Below, piece after piece: positions 51,606-60,382 of a DNA stretch of 64,000 nucleotides. A model generated the notes under the pieces. It was not told where the DNA came from. It did no database searches and saw only the letters and a list, made by a program, of their open reading frames with translations. Source of the DNA: CAZAPO01 sp044841755. GTDB taxonomy: Bacteria > Bacteroidota > Bacteroidia > Flavobacteriales > Flavobacteriaceae. Made by a program: the position numbers and the translations under genes. The stretch lies in contig JAXOFM010000006.1 in the NCBI GenBank assembly GCA_044841755.1, positions 1-64,000 of the forward strand, given 5' to 3'. Position 1 is the stretch's first letter. Every line of letters begins with the position of its first letter.

Positions 51606-52568
51606 TTAATTAAAACAATTTATTATTTGGGTAGCTACGCGTAAAGCATTTGTACCATCTTTAAGCGTTACGATTGGAGTAGTATTTGTATTTATGGCAT
51701 GTGCAAAGGTTTCTAGCTCATCTAGTATAGCATTGTTATTCGTAACTTCTGGATTATCAAAATAGATTTGTTTCTTCAAACCCTCTGCATTTTGAAGTAT
51801 CATATCAAAATCTCCTGGATTTTCAGGAGCATCTTTCATTTTAACCACTTCACATTTCTTTTCTAAAAAGTCAACCGAAATATAGGCGTCTTTTTGGAAG
51901 AAACGTGTTTTTCGCATATTCTTAAGAGAAATTCTGCTTGCTGTTAAGTTAGCAACACAACCATTTTCAAACTCGATACGTGCATTGGCTATATCGGGAG
52001 TTTCACTAATAACAGAAACACCACTGGCTGAAACATTTTTCACTGGTGAATTAACAACACTCAAAATAATATCAATGTCATGTATCATTAAATCTAACAC
52101 AACTGGTACATCTGTCCCACGAGGATTAAATTCGGCTAATCGATGCGTTTCAATGAACATTGGATTTTCTACCATCTCTTTTACAGCTATAAAAGCAGGA
52201 TTAAAGCGTTCTACATGACCTACTTGTCCACGAAGGTTGTGTTGAGCTAACAATCGTCTTATTTCTTCTGCTTCTTCGATGGTATTCGTTATAGGCTTTT
52301 CTATAAATACATGTTTTCCTTTAGCAATAGCCTGTAATGCACAATCATAATGTGATAAAGTTGGTGTAACAATATCAACCATGTCAACAGCATCTATAAG
52401 CGAATCAATTGAATTAAAATACTTGTAACCAAATTCAGCTTCAACATTTTTTCCGTTTGTTTCGTCTGCATCATAGAACCCAACAAGCTCATATTTTTCA
52501 GATTGATTAAGAAGTCGAAGATGAATTTTTCCTAGGTGACCAGCACCTAAAACACCAGCTTTAAGCAT
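51606..52568 (-). CDS. Gfo/Idh/MocA family oxidoreductase
   Basis: A 320-residue NAD(P)-dependent oxidoreductase, from ATG 52568 (MLKAGVLGAGHLGKIHLRLL). The Rossmann motif is GVLGAGHLGKIH (5-16). EKPITNTIEEAEEI (about 96-109) contains the family EKP lysine. VGHVERFNPAF and DLMIHDIDIILSVV follow. The open frame runs to 52628, but that stretch contains the -7 element at 52585-52592 and is not used. First gene of the minus-strand operon down to miaA. The substrate is unknown; VGHVERFNP is typical of UDP-sugar-linked members. Confidence 0.91.
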   Translation of the reverse strand: MLKAGVLGAGHLGKIHLRLLNQSEKYELVGFYDADETNGKNVEAEFGYKYFNSIDSLIDAVDMVDIVTPTLSHYDCALQAIAKGKHVFIEKPITNTIEEAEEIRRLLAQHNLRGQVGHVERFNPAFIAVKEMVENPMFIETHRLAEFNPRGTDVPVVLDLMIHDIDIILSVVNSPVKNVSASGVSVISETPDIANARIEFENGCVANLTASRISLKNMRKTRFFQKDAYISVDFLEKKCEVVKMKDAPENPGDFDMILQNAEGLKKQIYFDNPEVTNNNAILDELETFAHAINTNTTPIVTLKDGTNALRVATQIINCFN

Positions 52569-52584
52569 AGAAAGTTGTTTTGAA

Positions 52585-52592
52585 CAAAAGTA
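52585..52592 (-). promoter_or_regulatory. -7 promoter element of the Gfo/Idh - miaA operon
   Basis: TACTTTTG on the minus strand, an exact TAnnTTTG match, 16 bases before ATG 52568. It supports the chosen start and marks the head of a six-gene operon. Confidence 0.55.
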
Positions 52593-52691
52593 AGACTTTT
52601 TGCGCTTTTTTAAATTTTTAAAATTCATAAAAAAGCAGTTTCATCGATGTTTCTTTTTATCTATTTTTAGGCATCAAAATCTACTACTTTT

Positions 52692-53333
52692 TTGAAAGAT
52701 ACTTTTAAACATCAAGGACTTCGACAAAAATTAGTCGAAACTATTAAAACCAAAGGAATTACCGACGAAGCAGTATTAAAAGCTATAGGAAATGTGCCAA
52801 GGCATTTATTTATGGACTCTGGGTTTTTAGATCATGCCTATCAGGACAAAGCATTTCCCATTGCTGCTGAGCAAACTATTTCTCAGCCTTATACAGTTGC
52901 TTTCCAAACTGAGCTTTTAAAGGCAAAAAAGGGAAGTAAGATTTTAGAAATTGGAACAGGAAGTGGTTATCAAGCTGCTGTGCTTTGTGAACTTGGAGCA
53001 GAAATTTATAGTATTGAAAGACAGCAGGAACTTTTTAAAAAAACAAAAACCTTTCTCCCAAAAATTGGATATGTACCTAAAAAACTAATTTTTGGAGACG
53101 GTTATAAGGGTTTACCAGAAGAAGCACCTTTTGATGGAATAGTTGTTACTGCTGGAGCTCCTTTTGTGCCTAAACCATTATTGGCTCAATTAAAAGTGGG
53201 TGGAAGACTAGTAATTCCTGTTGGTGATGATGTTCAGGTAATGACCTTGTTTATAAGAAAGGGACCAAAAGAATTTGAAAAGCACGAGTTAGGTGACTTT
53301 AGATTCGTTCCAATGCTTGAGGACAAGAATTAA
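52692..53333 (+). CDS. pcm: Protein-L-isoaspartate O-methyltransferase
   Basis: Methylates damaged L-isoaspartyl residues to allow their repair. It has 213 residues: ISQPYTVA (63-70), AdoMet motif ILEIGTGSGYQAAVL (84-98), VTAGAP, and VGGRLVIPVGDDVQVM. The start is TTG 52692 (KDTFKHQGLRQKL), because an in-frame TAG lies 21 bases upstream with no other start between. Gene order and a short gap suggest cotranscription with the peptidase that follows 39 bases later. Confidence 0.95.
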   Translation: MKDTFKHQGLRQKLVETIKTKGITDEAVLKAIGNVPRHLFMDSGFLDHAYQDKAFPIAAEQTISQPYTVAFQTELLKAKKGSKILEIGTGSGYQAAVLCELGAEIYSIERQQELFKKTKTFLPKIGYVPKKLIFGDGYKGLPEEAPFDGIVVTAGAPFVPKPLLAQLKVGGRLVIPVGDDVQVMTLFIRKGPKEFEKHELGDFRFVPMLEDKN

Positions 53334-53372
53334 GAGCATTTTCCCTACCTTTAAAGAAATCAACCAATCATT

Positions 53373-54890
53373 ATGTTTAGAAAAATCATTTTGACACTTA
53401 CTTTGTTAAGTGTTGTATTCTCTTATTCACAGAAATTACATAAACAAAACCTTGATGAGCTTTCCTTAAAGTATGCAAAAGAGTCGTTTCAAGAACTCTA
53501 TGAATTTTATAGCATTCCAAATGATGCTAATTATCCTGAGCAAATAGAACCTAACGTAAAATGGTGTGAAAATACTTTTTCAAAAAGGGGGTTTAAAACT
53601 CAACGTTTAGAAACTTCAACAGTCCCATTACTATTAGCAACAAGAGAATATAAGGAGGCTAAAAGGACCGTTTTGGTATATCTTCAAATAGATGGACAAC
53701 CTGTTGATATTACCAAATGGCATCAACCAAATCCATTTATACCAGTTTTAAAGGAGCAGGATAAAAATGGTGATTGGAATATTATTCCATGGGATAATTT
53801 AAATGGAGAAATAAACAATGATTGGAGAATATTTGCTCGTGCAGCATCTGATGCACGTGGACCTGTTATGATGTTCTTGAAGGCCATGGATATTTTGAAT
53901 GATTATAAGGTCAAATCAAATTATAATTTGAAGGTTATTATGGACTTTGAAGAGGAATTGGGATCTCCTAACCTTCCAAAGGCAGTACGAGAGAATAAGG
54001 AATTATTGACTGCAGATATGTTAGTGATCTTTGATGGACCTAGACATTTATCTAATGAGCCAACTTTAAGTTATGGAGCAAGAGGAATTGCGGAAATAAG
54101 TTTAGAAGTATTTGGTCCGAGAGTTCCTTTACATAGTGGAAATTATGGAAATTATGCTCCTAATCCAGCGGTTAAGCTATCTCAGTTGTTGTCTACGATG
54201 TGGCAAGATGATGGTAGAGTTGCCATTCCTGGTTGGTATGATGGTATTACTATAAGTGATGAGGTTAAAGAAATCTTGAATCAAGTTCCGGATGACGAAG
54301 TACAAATTCAAAAGGATTTTGGAATTGCAAATACCGATAATATTGGGAATAACTTTCAGGAAGCTATTCAATACCCAGCACTTGGAATTTTAGGACTGGA
54401 AGCTGCTTGGGTAGGAAAGGAAACCAGAACAATTATTCCAGCTACAGCTATTGCTGAAATGAATATTAGATTGGTAAAAGAATCGAAAGGCGAGCGCATG
54501 GTGAAATTGGTTAGAGACCACATTATTGATCAAGGTTATCATTTAGTTGATACCGAGCCTACCGAAGAAGAACGTATGAAATACACCAAAATAGCAAGAT
54601 TTAATTCTAAAATATCATACGGAGCTTTTAGAACAGAATTTGATACTGAAGTAGGTGAGTGGTTGCGAAGAGGAATGCGTTATGCTTTTGGCAAAGACCC
54701 AATTCAAATACGTACCATGGGTGGTTCAATTCCTATTTCTCCTTTTGTGATAACTCTGGGGTTGCCGGCTGTTGGCGTACCAACCGTAAATCCGGATAAC
54801 AATCAGCATAGTCCAAACGAAAATATAAGAGTTGGAAACTATATAGATGGAATTAAAACGATTACAGCTATTCTTATGCAAGACTTTTAA
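53373..54890 (+). CDS. M20 family peptidase-like exported protein with altered metal site
   Basis: A 505-residue exported protein (signal 1-19, ending FSYS) of the M20/M25/M40 zinc peptidase group, dipeptidase type. Most di-metal residues are in place: D107, bridging D160 (SDARGP), general base E193/E194 (DFEEELGS), D221 (IFDGPR), LHSG and the C-terminal HSPNE. At the first ligand, where members have H (YGHYDVQP), this protein has Q105 (YLQIDGQP). The activity may use another metal arrangement or be lost. Two exported metal enzymes lie close by (M20 here, CocE at 55368), but the strands differ. Confidence 0.86.
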   Translation: MFRKIILTLTLLSVVFSYSQKLHKQNLDELSLKYAKESFQELYEFYSIPNDANYPEQIEPNVKWCENTFSKRGFKTQRLETSTVPLLLATREYKEAKRTVLVYLQIDGQPVDITKWHQPNPFIPVLKEQDKNGDWNIIPWDNLNGEINNDWRIFARAASDARGPVMMFLKAMDILNDYKVKSNYNLKVIMDFEEELGSPNLPKAVRENKELLTADMLVIFDGPRHLSNEPTLSYGARGIAEISLEVFGPRVPLHSGNYGNYAPNPAVKLSQLLSTMWQDDGRVAIPGWYDGITISDEVKEILNQVPDDEVQIQKDFGIANTDNIGNNFQEAIQYPALGILGLEAAWVGKETRTIIPATAIAEMNIRLVKESKGERMVKLVRDHIIDQGYHLVDTEPTEEERMKYTKIARFNSKISYGAFRTEFDTEVGEWLRRGMRYAFGKDPIQIRTMGGSIPISPFVITLGLPAVGVPTVNPDNNQHSPNENIRVGNYIDGIKTITAILMQDF

Positions 54891-55368
54891 CCATCCTGTA
54901 ATCGTCCATAACAAAGCCGTTGCCAATATCCATGACAATGGCTTCTGTATTTATAAAGCCTATTTTTTCGTAAGCTTTTATCGTGTTTATATTATTTTTA
55001 TTTACCGTTAGTGAAATACTTTTACAGTTTAAATCACATGCTCTTTTTTCAATAAAGTTAAATGCTACCTTACCAAATCCTTTACCTCTACAAGTTTTTA
55101 AAAGGTAGATTTTACTTAGAAAAAGATCATCATCTCGCTTTTCAATTGCTAAATATCCAACATCATTATTTTGATGATTAAGTACATAATATTCATAACC
55201 TTCCTCAGCTTGTTGTTGCATAGCCTCAGAAGTTTGAAATTTAGCTACCATATAATTAACCTGATCCTTACCAATAATAGGAGTGTAATGCTCATGCCAA
55301 ATATCATGGGCTAATTTGGCAATTACTTCGAAATGATCCTTGGATGTTGCTCTTTTAAAGTCGATCAT
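54874..55368 (-). CDS. GNAT family N-acetyltransferase
   Basis: A 164-residue acetyltransferase. Motif A is LFLSKIYLLKTCRGKGFGKVAFNFIEKRA (about 87-115) with CoA loop RGKGFG, then NINTIKAYEKIGFINTEAIVMDIGNGFVMDDYRM at the end, resembling the diamine/polyamine acetyltransferase-like subgroup. Its ATG shares a base with the CocE stop (TAATG), so it is coupled to that gene. Its 3' end overlaps the convergent peptidase gene by 17 bases. Confidence 0.9.
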   Translation of the reverse strand: MIDFKRATSKDHFEVIAKLAHDIWHEHYTPIIGKDQVNYMVAKFQTSEAMQQQAEEGYEYYVLNHQNNDVGYLAIEKRDDDLFLSKIYLLKTCRGKGFGKVAFNFIEKRACDLNCKSISLTVNKNNINTIKAYEKIGFINTEAIVMDIGNGFVMDDYRMVKSLA

Positions 55369-57194
55369 TAATCATTCACCGCTGAATTAAACTTATCCTT
55401 TCCTCCAACTATAGGTAAAACCAGTTCAGTTTCGTCTAGTTTTACAGTTAACTCAGTTCCAGGTTGCGGATGTATTGTATATTCCTTGTCACTTGAAAAA
55501 ATCATTAGTCCAATTTGCTGTCCAGCTTTAATTATTTGATCGTCTGGTTGAAGATCGAACGTCACTGTATAGAATTTTCCTTTTTCAAGAGGCTCACTTT
55601 CTGTAATTGATTTATGGTTTTGAGGGTCTGCCCAACCACGAGTGATTATATTGTCTGTGATCTTAGAGCGTCTACCATTATTCCATGGTAATGAAACTAA
55701 CCAAACCGAAAGATTTGCTGCAGATTTATTACTAGAAAGTGTAACAGTAACCTGTGGTATACCAGAAATATGCACATCTTCCTTAAGTGTTGGAGTTACA
55801 TAAAGTAATCTATGATTAGTTATTTCTGCCTGAGCCAGCGCACTTCCCGAGAATGAGTAATTATCAACAAGCGTTTCTGTTCCTTGATTCCCTTTTTTAG
55901 AAGTATTTAACAACCCAACACTTGGAGCCCCTGTTTCTAAATAGAAACTAACGTTTGAAGCCTGAGGGTTCGGGTAATCGGCATAAGCAGTAGGTTCTTC
56001 CCTTTTATCATCCTCTCTAACAATCCACGATCTTTGATCTTTCTCAACATCATTTTCTATTCCAAAAAGATAACGTGTAAACCATTTGTTCATCATAGAA
56101 ATAGGAGGTGGACCACCATGTCCATTTTGATGATAATATATCTGAGAAGGAATTCCCATTTCCTTGGCTTTTTTGTAGATCCTATAACTATGTTCAGGCA
56201 TTACATTCCAATCATTAAAGCCGTGAGACATCAATAGAGCAGCTTTCATTGGTGCCATTTGATTCAAGTAATCTCTTCCTGCCCAAAAATCATTATAGTC
56301 ACCAGTAACTCTATCCATACCGTTCATCATTTCGGTATCACGGACTGTCTTATTATTGTATGCACGTTTAGATTCGTCTCCACTATGAATAAAATTATAT
56401 AGTGCGTCAATATCTTCCCCAAGATAACCTCCAGGAGAGCGTACCAACCCGTGAGATCTGTAATAGTGGTAATACGAAGTATTTGGCGCAATAGGAATAA
56501 TAGCTTCTAGCCCTTCAACTCCTGTAGTTGCTGCAGCGAGAGGGATGGTTCCATTATAGGATGTTCCTGTCATTCCTACTTTTCCTGTTGACCAAAAAGC
56601 TTCCACAGTTTCACTTCCATTAATTTCTTTATAACCAGTTGCACGACCACATAACCAATCTACTACTGCTTTAGGAGCTAAAGACTCGTTTTTACCTCCA
56701 ACAGTTGGCGCACCTTGAGATAACCCTGTCCCTGGAGATGATGAATGTACTACAATGTATCCACGAGGAACCCAAGTCTTAATATGTGAGTTTGAAATAA
56801 TAGGACGCTTTCCTCTGCGCTTTACTCCTGGATCAAAAGGAGGATTTCCTTTTTCACCAAGTTCGTGCTTTACATCCCAAAACAATTCGCTTCCACCTTG
56901 TGCCACACCAGCAAAGTAAGGAGATGAAACATAAACTATAGGGAGCTTTAAACCTTCGGTTTCAGTTTGCTCTGGTCTTGTCACAGATACATGCATTCTG
57001 TCAAGTTTTCCGTCACCATCGGTGTCAAATTCCGTTTCTACCCAAAGATCATGACGAAGCCATTTGCTTTCATCACTAAATGCTTCAATAATTTGTGCTT
57101 CTCCGTCTTTAAAAACTGGTTTTGCTTTTTCTTGAGCGGGAATACTAAAAGTAATAAGTGTAGCTAGCGCTAGTAAACTAATTTTTTGGTACAT
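55368..57194 (-). CDS. CocE/NonD family hydrolase (X-Pro dipeptidyl-peptidase type)
   Basis: A 608-residue exported alpha/beta hydrolase. After the signal peptide (about 1-20, ending SIPA), residues 40-160 contain the first hydrolase strands. The nucleophile is S212 in GMTGTSYNGTIP, the acid is D328 in SHGFNDWNVMPEH, and the base is H359 in QNGHGGPP. A galactose-binding-like beta jelly roll (X-Pro dipeptidase C-terminal domain) follows from about 400. Likely roles are dipeptidyl peptidase or ester hydrolase. It is 11 bases after the NTF2-like gene and coupled to the GNAT gene. Confidence 0.91.
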   Translation of the reverse strand: MYQKISLLALATLITFSIPAQEKAKPVFKDGEAQIIEAFSDESKWLRHDLWVETEFDTDGDGKLDRMHVSVTRPEQTETEGLKLPIVYVSSPYFAGVAQGGSELFWDVKHELGEKGNPPFDPGVKRRGKRPIISNSHIKTWVPRGYIVVHSSSPGTGLSQGAPTVGGKNESLAPKAVVDWLCGRATGYKEINGSETVEAFWSTGKVGMTGTSYNGTIPLAAATTGVEGLEAIIPIAPNTSYYHYYRSHGLVRSPGGYLGEDIDALYNFIHSGDESKRAYNNKTVRDTEMMNGMDRVTGDYNDFWAGRDYLNQMAPMKAALLMSHGFNDWNVMPEHSYRIYKKAKEMGIPSQIYYHQNGHGGPPPISMMNKWFTRYLFGIENDVEKDQRSWIVREDDKREEPTAYADYPNPQASNVSFYLETGAPSVGLLNTSKKGNQGTETLVDNYSFSGSALAQAEITNHRLLYVTPTLKEDVHISGIPQVTVTLSSNKSAANLSVWLVSLPWNNGRRSKITDNIITRGWADPQNHKSITESEPLEKGKFYTVTFDLQPDDQIIKAGQQIGLMIFSSDKEYTIHPQPGTELTVKLDETELVLPIVGGKDKFNSAVND

Positions 57195-57205
57195 AAATAT
57201 TGATA

Positions 57206-57724
57206 TTAGTTGGTTGGTAAGTATTGTTTAGGAATTGGATTTGTTGGACTTTCCTGAGTCCAGTAAATATTAAGAATCCACCATCTGTTTCCATCATTTA
57301 ATAGTTGAATACTATTGATGCCTCTCATAAAAGGTTTTTCGTCATTCTTACTTCTCTTGGCTTCATAAGTACTAAATACTTGAGTAATATTTCCAAAAGT
57401 ATCTACTTTTCTACTTATTTCAATTTCATGAAAACCGTTTTCAACTAGCCATTTTCCAGAGCCGTTTATATAATCATCTGCGGTCATATAGCGAGCACCA
57501 ATTTTTCCTTCTCTGTTTTTTCCGGAAGGAATTAATTTAGCGTCAGCATGAAACAAGTATCTAAATAGCTCCCAGTCTCTTTCTTCTCCTTTTTCTCCAG
57601 AGATCACAGCATATAAAGTTTCTAGAGTACTGTCTAGAGTTTGAACTTTACTTAAATATTTTTCTTGAGCATTTGAGGTGAATGGTAGGGCTAGAATAGC
57701 TAAGAGTAGCAATAACCTTTTCAT
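57206..57724 (-). CDS. Exported NTF2-like (SnoaL-type) protein
   Basis: A 172-residue protein with a signal peptide (1-19, ending SNAQ) and one NTF2/SnoaL-type cone fold: LDSTLETLYAVISGEKGEERDWELFRYLFHADAKLIP, DDYINGSGKWLVENGFHEIEISRKVDTFGNITQVFSTYEA, and GINSIQLLNDGNRWWILNIYWTQE. There is no catalytic residue I can name. First gene of a three-gene unit with the CocE hydrolase and GNAT, so a shared substrate is possible but unproven. Confidence 0.82.
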   Translation of the reverse strand: MKRLLLLLAILALPFTSNAQEKYLSKVQTLDSTLETLYAVISGEKGEERDWELFRYLFHADAKLIPSGKNREGKIGARYMTADDYINGSGKWLVENGFHEIEISRKVDTFGNITQVFSTYEAKRSKNDEKPFMRGINSIQLLNDGNRWWILNIYWTQESPTNPIPKQYLPTN

Positions 57725-57811
57725 AATGGATTAGTGTAAATGATAAAGGCTAAAGGTAATATTTTTAGTGAATACAAGTATTGAATTCCTTCTAATAGTT
57801 TGTTAAAACTA

Positions 57812-58270
57812 CTATTTGAAATTTTTCTTAATTCTATCAAGGTTACGCTTATTGTCTCTATCCTTAATGGTTTCTCGTTTGTCATACAGTTTTTTACCTT
57901 TTGCTAAAGCAATTTCAAGCTTGGCATAGCCATTATCGCTTATAAACAATCGTAATGGAACTATAGTAAGTCCGACATTCTTTACTTCTTTTTCTAGTTT
58001 TCGAAGTTCACGTTTATTAAGTAATAATTTTCTAGCTGCTTTTGGTCTATGATTCATATAGTTGCCATAAGCATATTCTTCAATAGACATATTTATTACA
58101 AACAACTCACCTCTGTCATTAAACTCACAAAAGCTTTCGGCAATGGAAGCTTTACTCTGGCGAATAGATTTGATCTCTGTACCAGTTAAGACTATTCCTG
58201 CAGTATATTTATCAAGGATTTCATATTCAAACCTTGCCTTTTTATTCTGTATGTTTATATTCTTTTGCAC
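57812..58270 (-). CDS. smpB: SsrA-binding protein SmpB, GTG start
   Basis: Delivers tmRNA to stalled ribosomes. The family block KKARFEYEILDKYTAGIVLTGTEIKSIRQ, YMNHRPKAARKLLLNKRELRKL, and the C-terminal KGKKLYDKRETIKDRD are intact. I chose GTG 58270 (VQKNINIQNKKARFEYEI), giving 152 residues. The frame also opens at TTG 58279, but that TTG is the end of a TAGTTTTG -7 element (58277-58284), so it would not be transcribed. The GTG then starts essentially at the 5' end of the mRNA. The tmRNA gene is not in this window. Confidence 0.93.
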   Translation of the reverse strand: MQKNINIQNKKARFEYEILDKYTAGIVLTGTEIKSIRQSKASIAESFCEFNDRGELFVINMSIEEYAYGNYMNHRPKAARKLLLNKRELRKLEKEVKNVGLTIVPLRLFISDNGYAKLEIALAKGKKLYDKRETIKDRDNKRNLDRIKKNFK

Positions 58271-58276
58271 GATGGC

Positions 58277-58284
58277 CAAAACTA
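58277..58284 (-). promoter_or_regulatory. -7 promoter element of smpB, leaderless
   Basis: TAGTTTTG on the minus strand, an exact TAnnTTTG match, ends 6 bases before GTG 58270. It overlaps the other possible start, TTG 58279. Confidence 0.55.
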
Positions 58285-58350
58285 CATAATTTTATTAACT
58301 AAAGTTGTGTTATTAATTGTTTAGTTTTACGACCGAGTACTGTAAATTAA

Positions 58351-59097
58351 ATGAGAATGAAAAGGTTTATATTTTATTTATCGCTTACTATTTTAGTATG
58401 TTCTTGCAATACAGATAAAAGATCTAAGGCACAGATAATTGTTGATATGGCAATTGAGGTGGCTGGAGGAGATAAGTTTAACAACTCGGTAATATCTTTT
58501 GATTTTAGAGGAAGGCATTATAAAGCTAAAAGGAATGGCGGGATTTATGAGTATTCTAGAGAGTTTAGGGACTCAATTAATCTTATTAAAGATGTTTTGT
58601 CTAATGATGGGTTTGAGAGATTGATTAATGGTGAGATAACTAAAGTGCCAGATTCTATGGTTCCTCGCTATTCACGTTCTGTGAACTCTGTACATTATTT
58701 TTCTGTGCTACCTTTTGGATTGAATGACGCTGCAGTTCAAAAAGAATATTTAGGAGAAGTTGAAATAAAAGGAAAACAATACCATAAGATCAAAGTGTTT
58801 TTTAGTGAAGAAGGAGGAGGAGATGATTTTGAAGATGTTTTTATGTATTGGATTGGAACTGATGACCACAAAGTTGGCTATTTAGCCTATTCTTATCAAG
58901 ATCCAGGAAGAGATATGGATTACAGGTTTAGAGTTGCGAAAAATGAACGCTATGTAAACTCAATACGTTTTGTTGATTATGATAATTATAAATCTGAAGT
59001 TGAAAGCACCACACTCGATAAGTTGGATGAGCTTTTTGAAGCAGGAAGCTTAAAACTACTTTCTAAAATTGAGAATGAAAATGTGAGGGTCGAATAA
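58351..59097 (+). CDS. Predicted lipoprotein, DUF6503-like
   Basis: A 248-residue protein with a lipoprotein signal (lipobox C19 in ILVCSCNT; C17 is also there). The body starts with AQIIVDMAIEVAGGDKFNNSVISFDFRGRHYKAKRNGG and holds FSVLPFGLNDAAVQKEYLGEVEIKGKQYHKIKVFF and FEDVFMYWIGTDDHKVGYLAYSY, matching flavobacterial DUF6503 from memory. This beta-rich design is reminiscent of LolA/LolB-like lipid-binding folds, but nothing proves it. A second ATG two codons later is an alternative start. Convergent with the histidine phosphatase gene. Confidence 0.78.
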   Translation: MRMKRFIFYLSLTILVCSCNTDKRSKAQIIVDMAIEVAGGDKFNNSVISFDFRGRHYKAKRNGGIYEYSREFRDSINLIKDVLSNDGFERLINGEITKVPDSMVPRYSRSVNSVHYFSVLPFGLNDAAVQKEYLGEVEIKGKQYHKIKVFFSEEGGGDDFEDVFMYWIGTDDHKVGYLAYSYQDPGRDMDYRFRVAKNERYVNSIRFVDYDNYKSEVESTTLDKLDELFEAGSLKLLSKIENENVRVE

Positions 59098-59098
59098 G

Positions 59099-59605
59099 CT
59101 ATTCTACCACTAACAACATATCCGATTTTTCACCAGAAGCACTTATAGTTACTATGTACAAATTGGCATTGTTATTTTCATCAATGCTTGGATATTTTTT
59201 CTCTTTCAGTATGGTATTCACAAAAGCCGGAGTTGTATTACTATGGCCTACAACTAAAACAGTTTTTCCTTTGGTAGCATTTGCAAAATCATCAGAATAC
59301 AATTGACCAGGATCGTATATCTGTACTTCTAAGCCTTTCTTTTCGGCAGTTGGTTGTGCAGTTTGTTTTGTTCTATTATAATCAGTTGAATAAATAGCAT
59401 CAAAAGGCACATTTTCGAACACCAAACTCCATTTAGCAGCTCTTAAAACTCCTTCCATTATAAGATTAGGATTCTTATTCTTTTTATCACTTTTATCTTT
59501 TTCGGCATGACGAATAAAGTAATAGGTAGTTGATGAGTCATTTTCTTGCGCATAAGATGAAAATGTAAATAAAAACAATAAGCTTAGAATAAGTATCTTT
59601 TTCAT
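59099..59605 (-). CDS. Exported histidine phosphatase family protein
   Basis: A 168-residue protein with a signal peptide (1-19, ending SYAQ) and the histidine phosphatase signature YYFIRHAEKDKSDK (catalytic H33 in RHAEK). LRAAKWSLVFENVPFDAIYSTDYNRTKQTA and VLVVGHSNTTPAFVN, with the second catalytic His (GHS), are also in place. It resembles SixA/phosphoglycerate mutase-type enzymes. The substrate is unknown; the signal peptide points to the periplasm. It follows deoC-deoD on the same strand by 68 bases. Confidence 0.91.
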   Translation of the reverse strand: MKKILILSLLFLFTFSSYAQENDSSTTYYFIRHAEKDKSDKKNKNPNLIMEGVLRAAKWSLVFENVPFDAIYSTDYNRTKQTAQPTAEKKGLEVQIYDPGQLYSDDFANATKGKTVLVVGHSNTTPAFVNTILKEKKYPSIDENNNANLYIVTISASGEKSDMLLVVE

Positions 59606-59673
59606 ATGTTGGCTATTTGTTAACCAAATATAGAACAGTTTATTAGTAAAACTAGTCTATAACTGTTAAAAAA

Positions 59674-60372
59674 TTAAGCTAGCTCTAATGCAATTTCTAT
59701 CATGCTTTTAAAGGTGGTTTCGCGCTCTTTACTTGTCGTTCTTTCACCTGTAACTAGTGAGTCTGATATGGTAAGAATAGCTAAGGCGTTTGCATTATGT
59801 TTAGCAGCAACAGTATAGAGACCTGCAGCTTCCATTTCAACACATAGTACTCCAAACTTCGACCATTTTTTGTAAGATTCAAATTCGTCAGCATAAAACT
59901 CGTCACTGGTAAGGACATTTCCCGCTTTTACTTCTATGTTTTTAGATCTTGCAGCATCTACTGCTTTTTGAAAGAGACCAAAATCTGCTGTAGGGGCATA
60001 GTCGGCTCCTCCAAAACGTAATTCATTAACACCAGAAGTTGAGGAGGCTGCCATTGCCAATACAACGTCATATACCTTTACATGTTCTTGATATGAGCCA
60101 GCGCTACCAACACGAATAAGGTTTTTTACACCAAACTCTGTGATGAGTTCATGAGCATAAATTGAAATAGAAGGCACTCCCATTCCAGTTCCCATTACCG
60201 AAACACGTTTACCATTGTAAGTTCCAGTATACCCAAACATATTTCTCACCTTATTAAAACAAATAGGACTATCAAAAAACGTTTCGGCAATCCATTTTGC
60301 TCTTAATGGATCTCCAGGTAATAAAATAGTTTCGGCAATGTCACCTTTTTTAGCTTCTATATGTACACTCAT
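59674..60372 (-). CDS. deoD: Purine-nucleoside phosphorylase, hexameric DeoD type
   Basis: Phosphorolysis of purine (deoxy)nucleosides in salvage. It has 232 residues, normal for the bacterial hexameric form. Phosphate site GDPLRAKWIAETF (21-33), VMGTGMGVPSISIYAHEL (59-76), VGSAGSYQ, CVEMEAAGLY (175-184 region) and ISDSLVTGE with the catalytic Asp. It lies 10 bases after deoC; together they degrade deoxynucleosides to bases plus acetaldehyde and glyceraldehyde-3-phosphate. Confidence 0.97.
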   Translation of the reverse strand: MSVHIEAKKGDIAETILLPGDPLRAKWIAETFFDSPICFNKVRNMFGYTGTYNGKRVSVMGTGMGVPSISIYAHELITEFGVKNLIRVGSAGSYQEHVKVYDVVLAMAASSTSGVNELRFGGADYAPTADFGLFQKAVDAARSKNIEVKAGNVLTSDEFYADEFESYKKWSKFGVLCVEMEAAGLYTVAAKHNANALAILTISDSLVTGERTTSKERETTFKSMIEIALELA

Positions 60373-60382
60373 AATTTTATTT

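Noticed and set aside
54726..54938. Minus-strand frame of 70 codons overlapping the M20 and GNAT gene ends
   Set aside because: It lies across the coding ends of two well supported genes and shows no family features.
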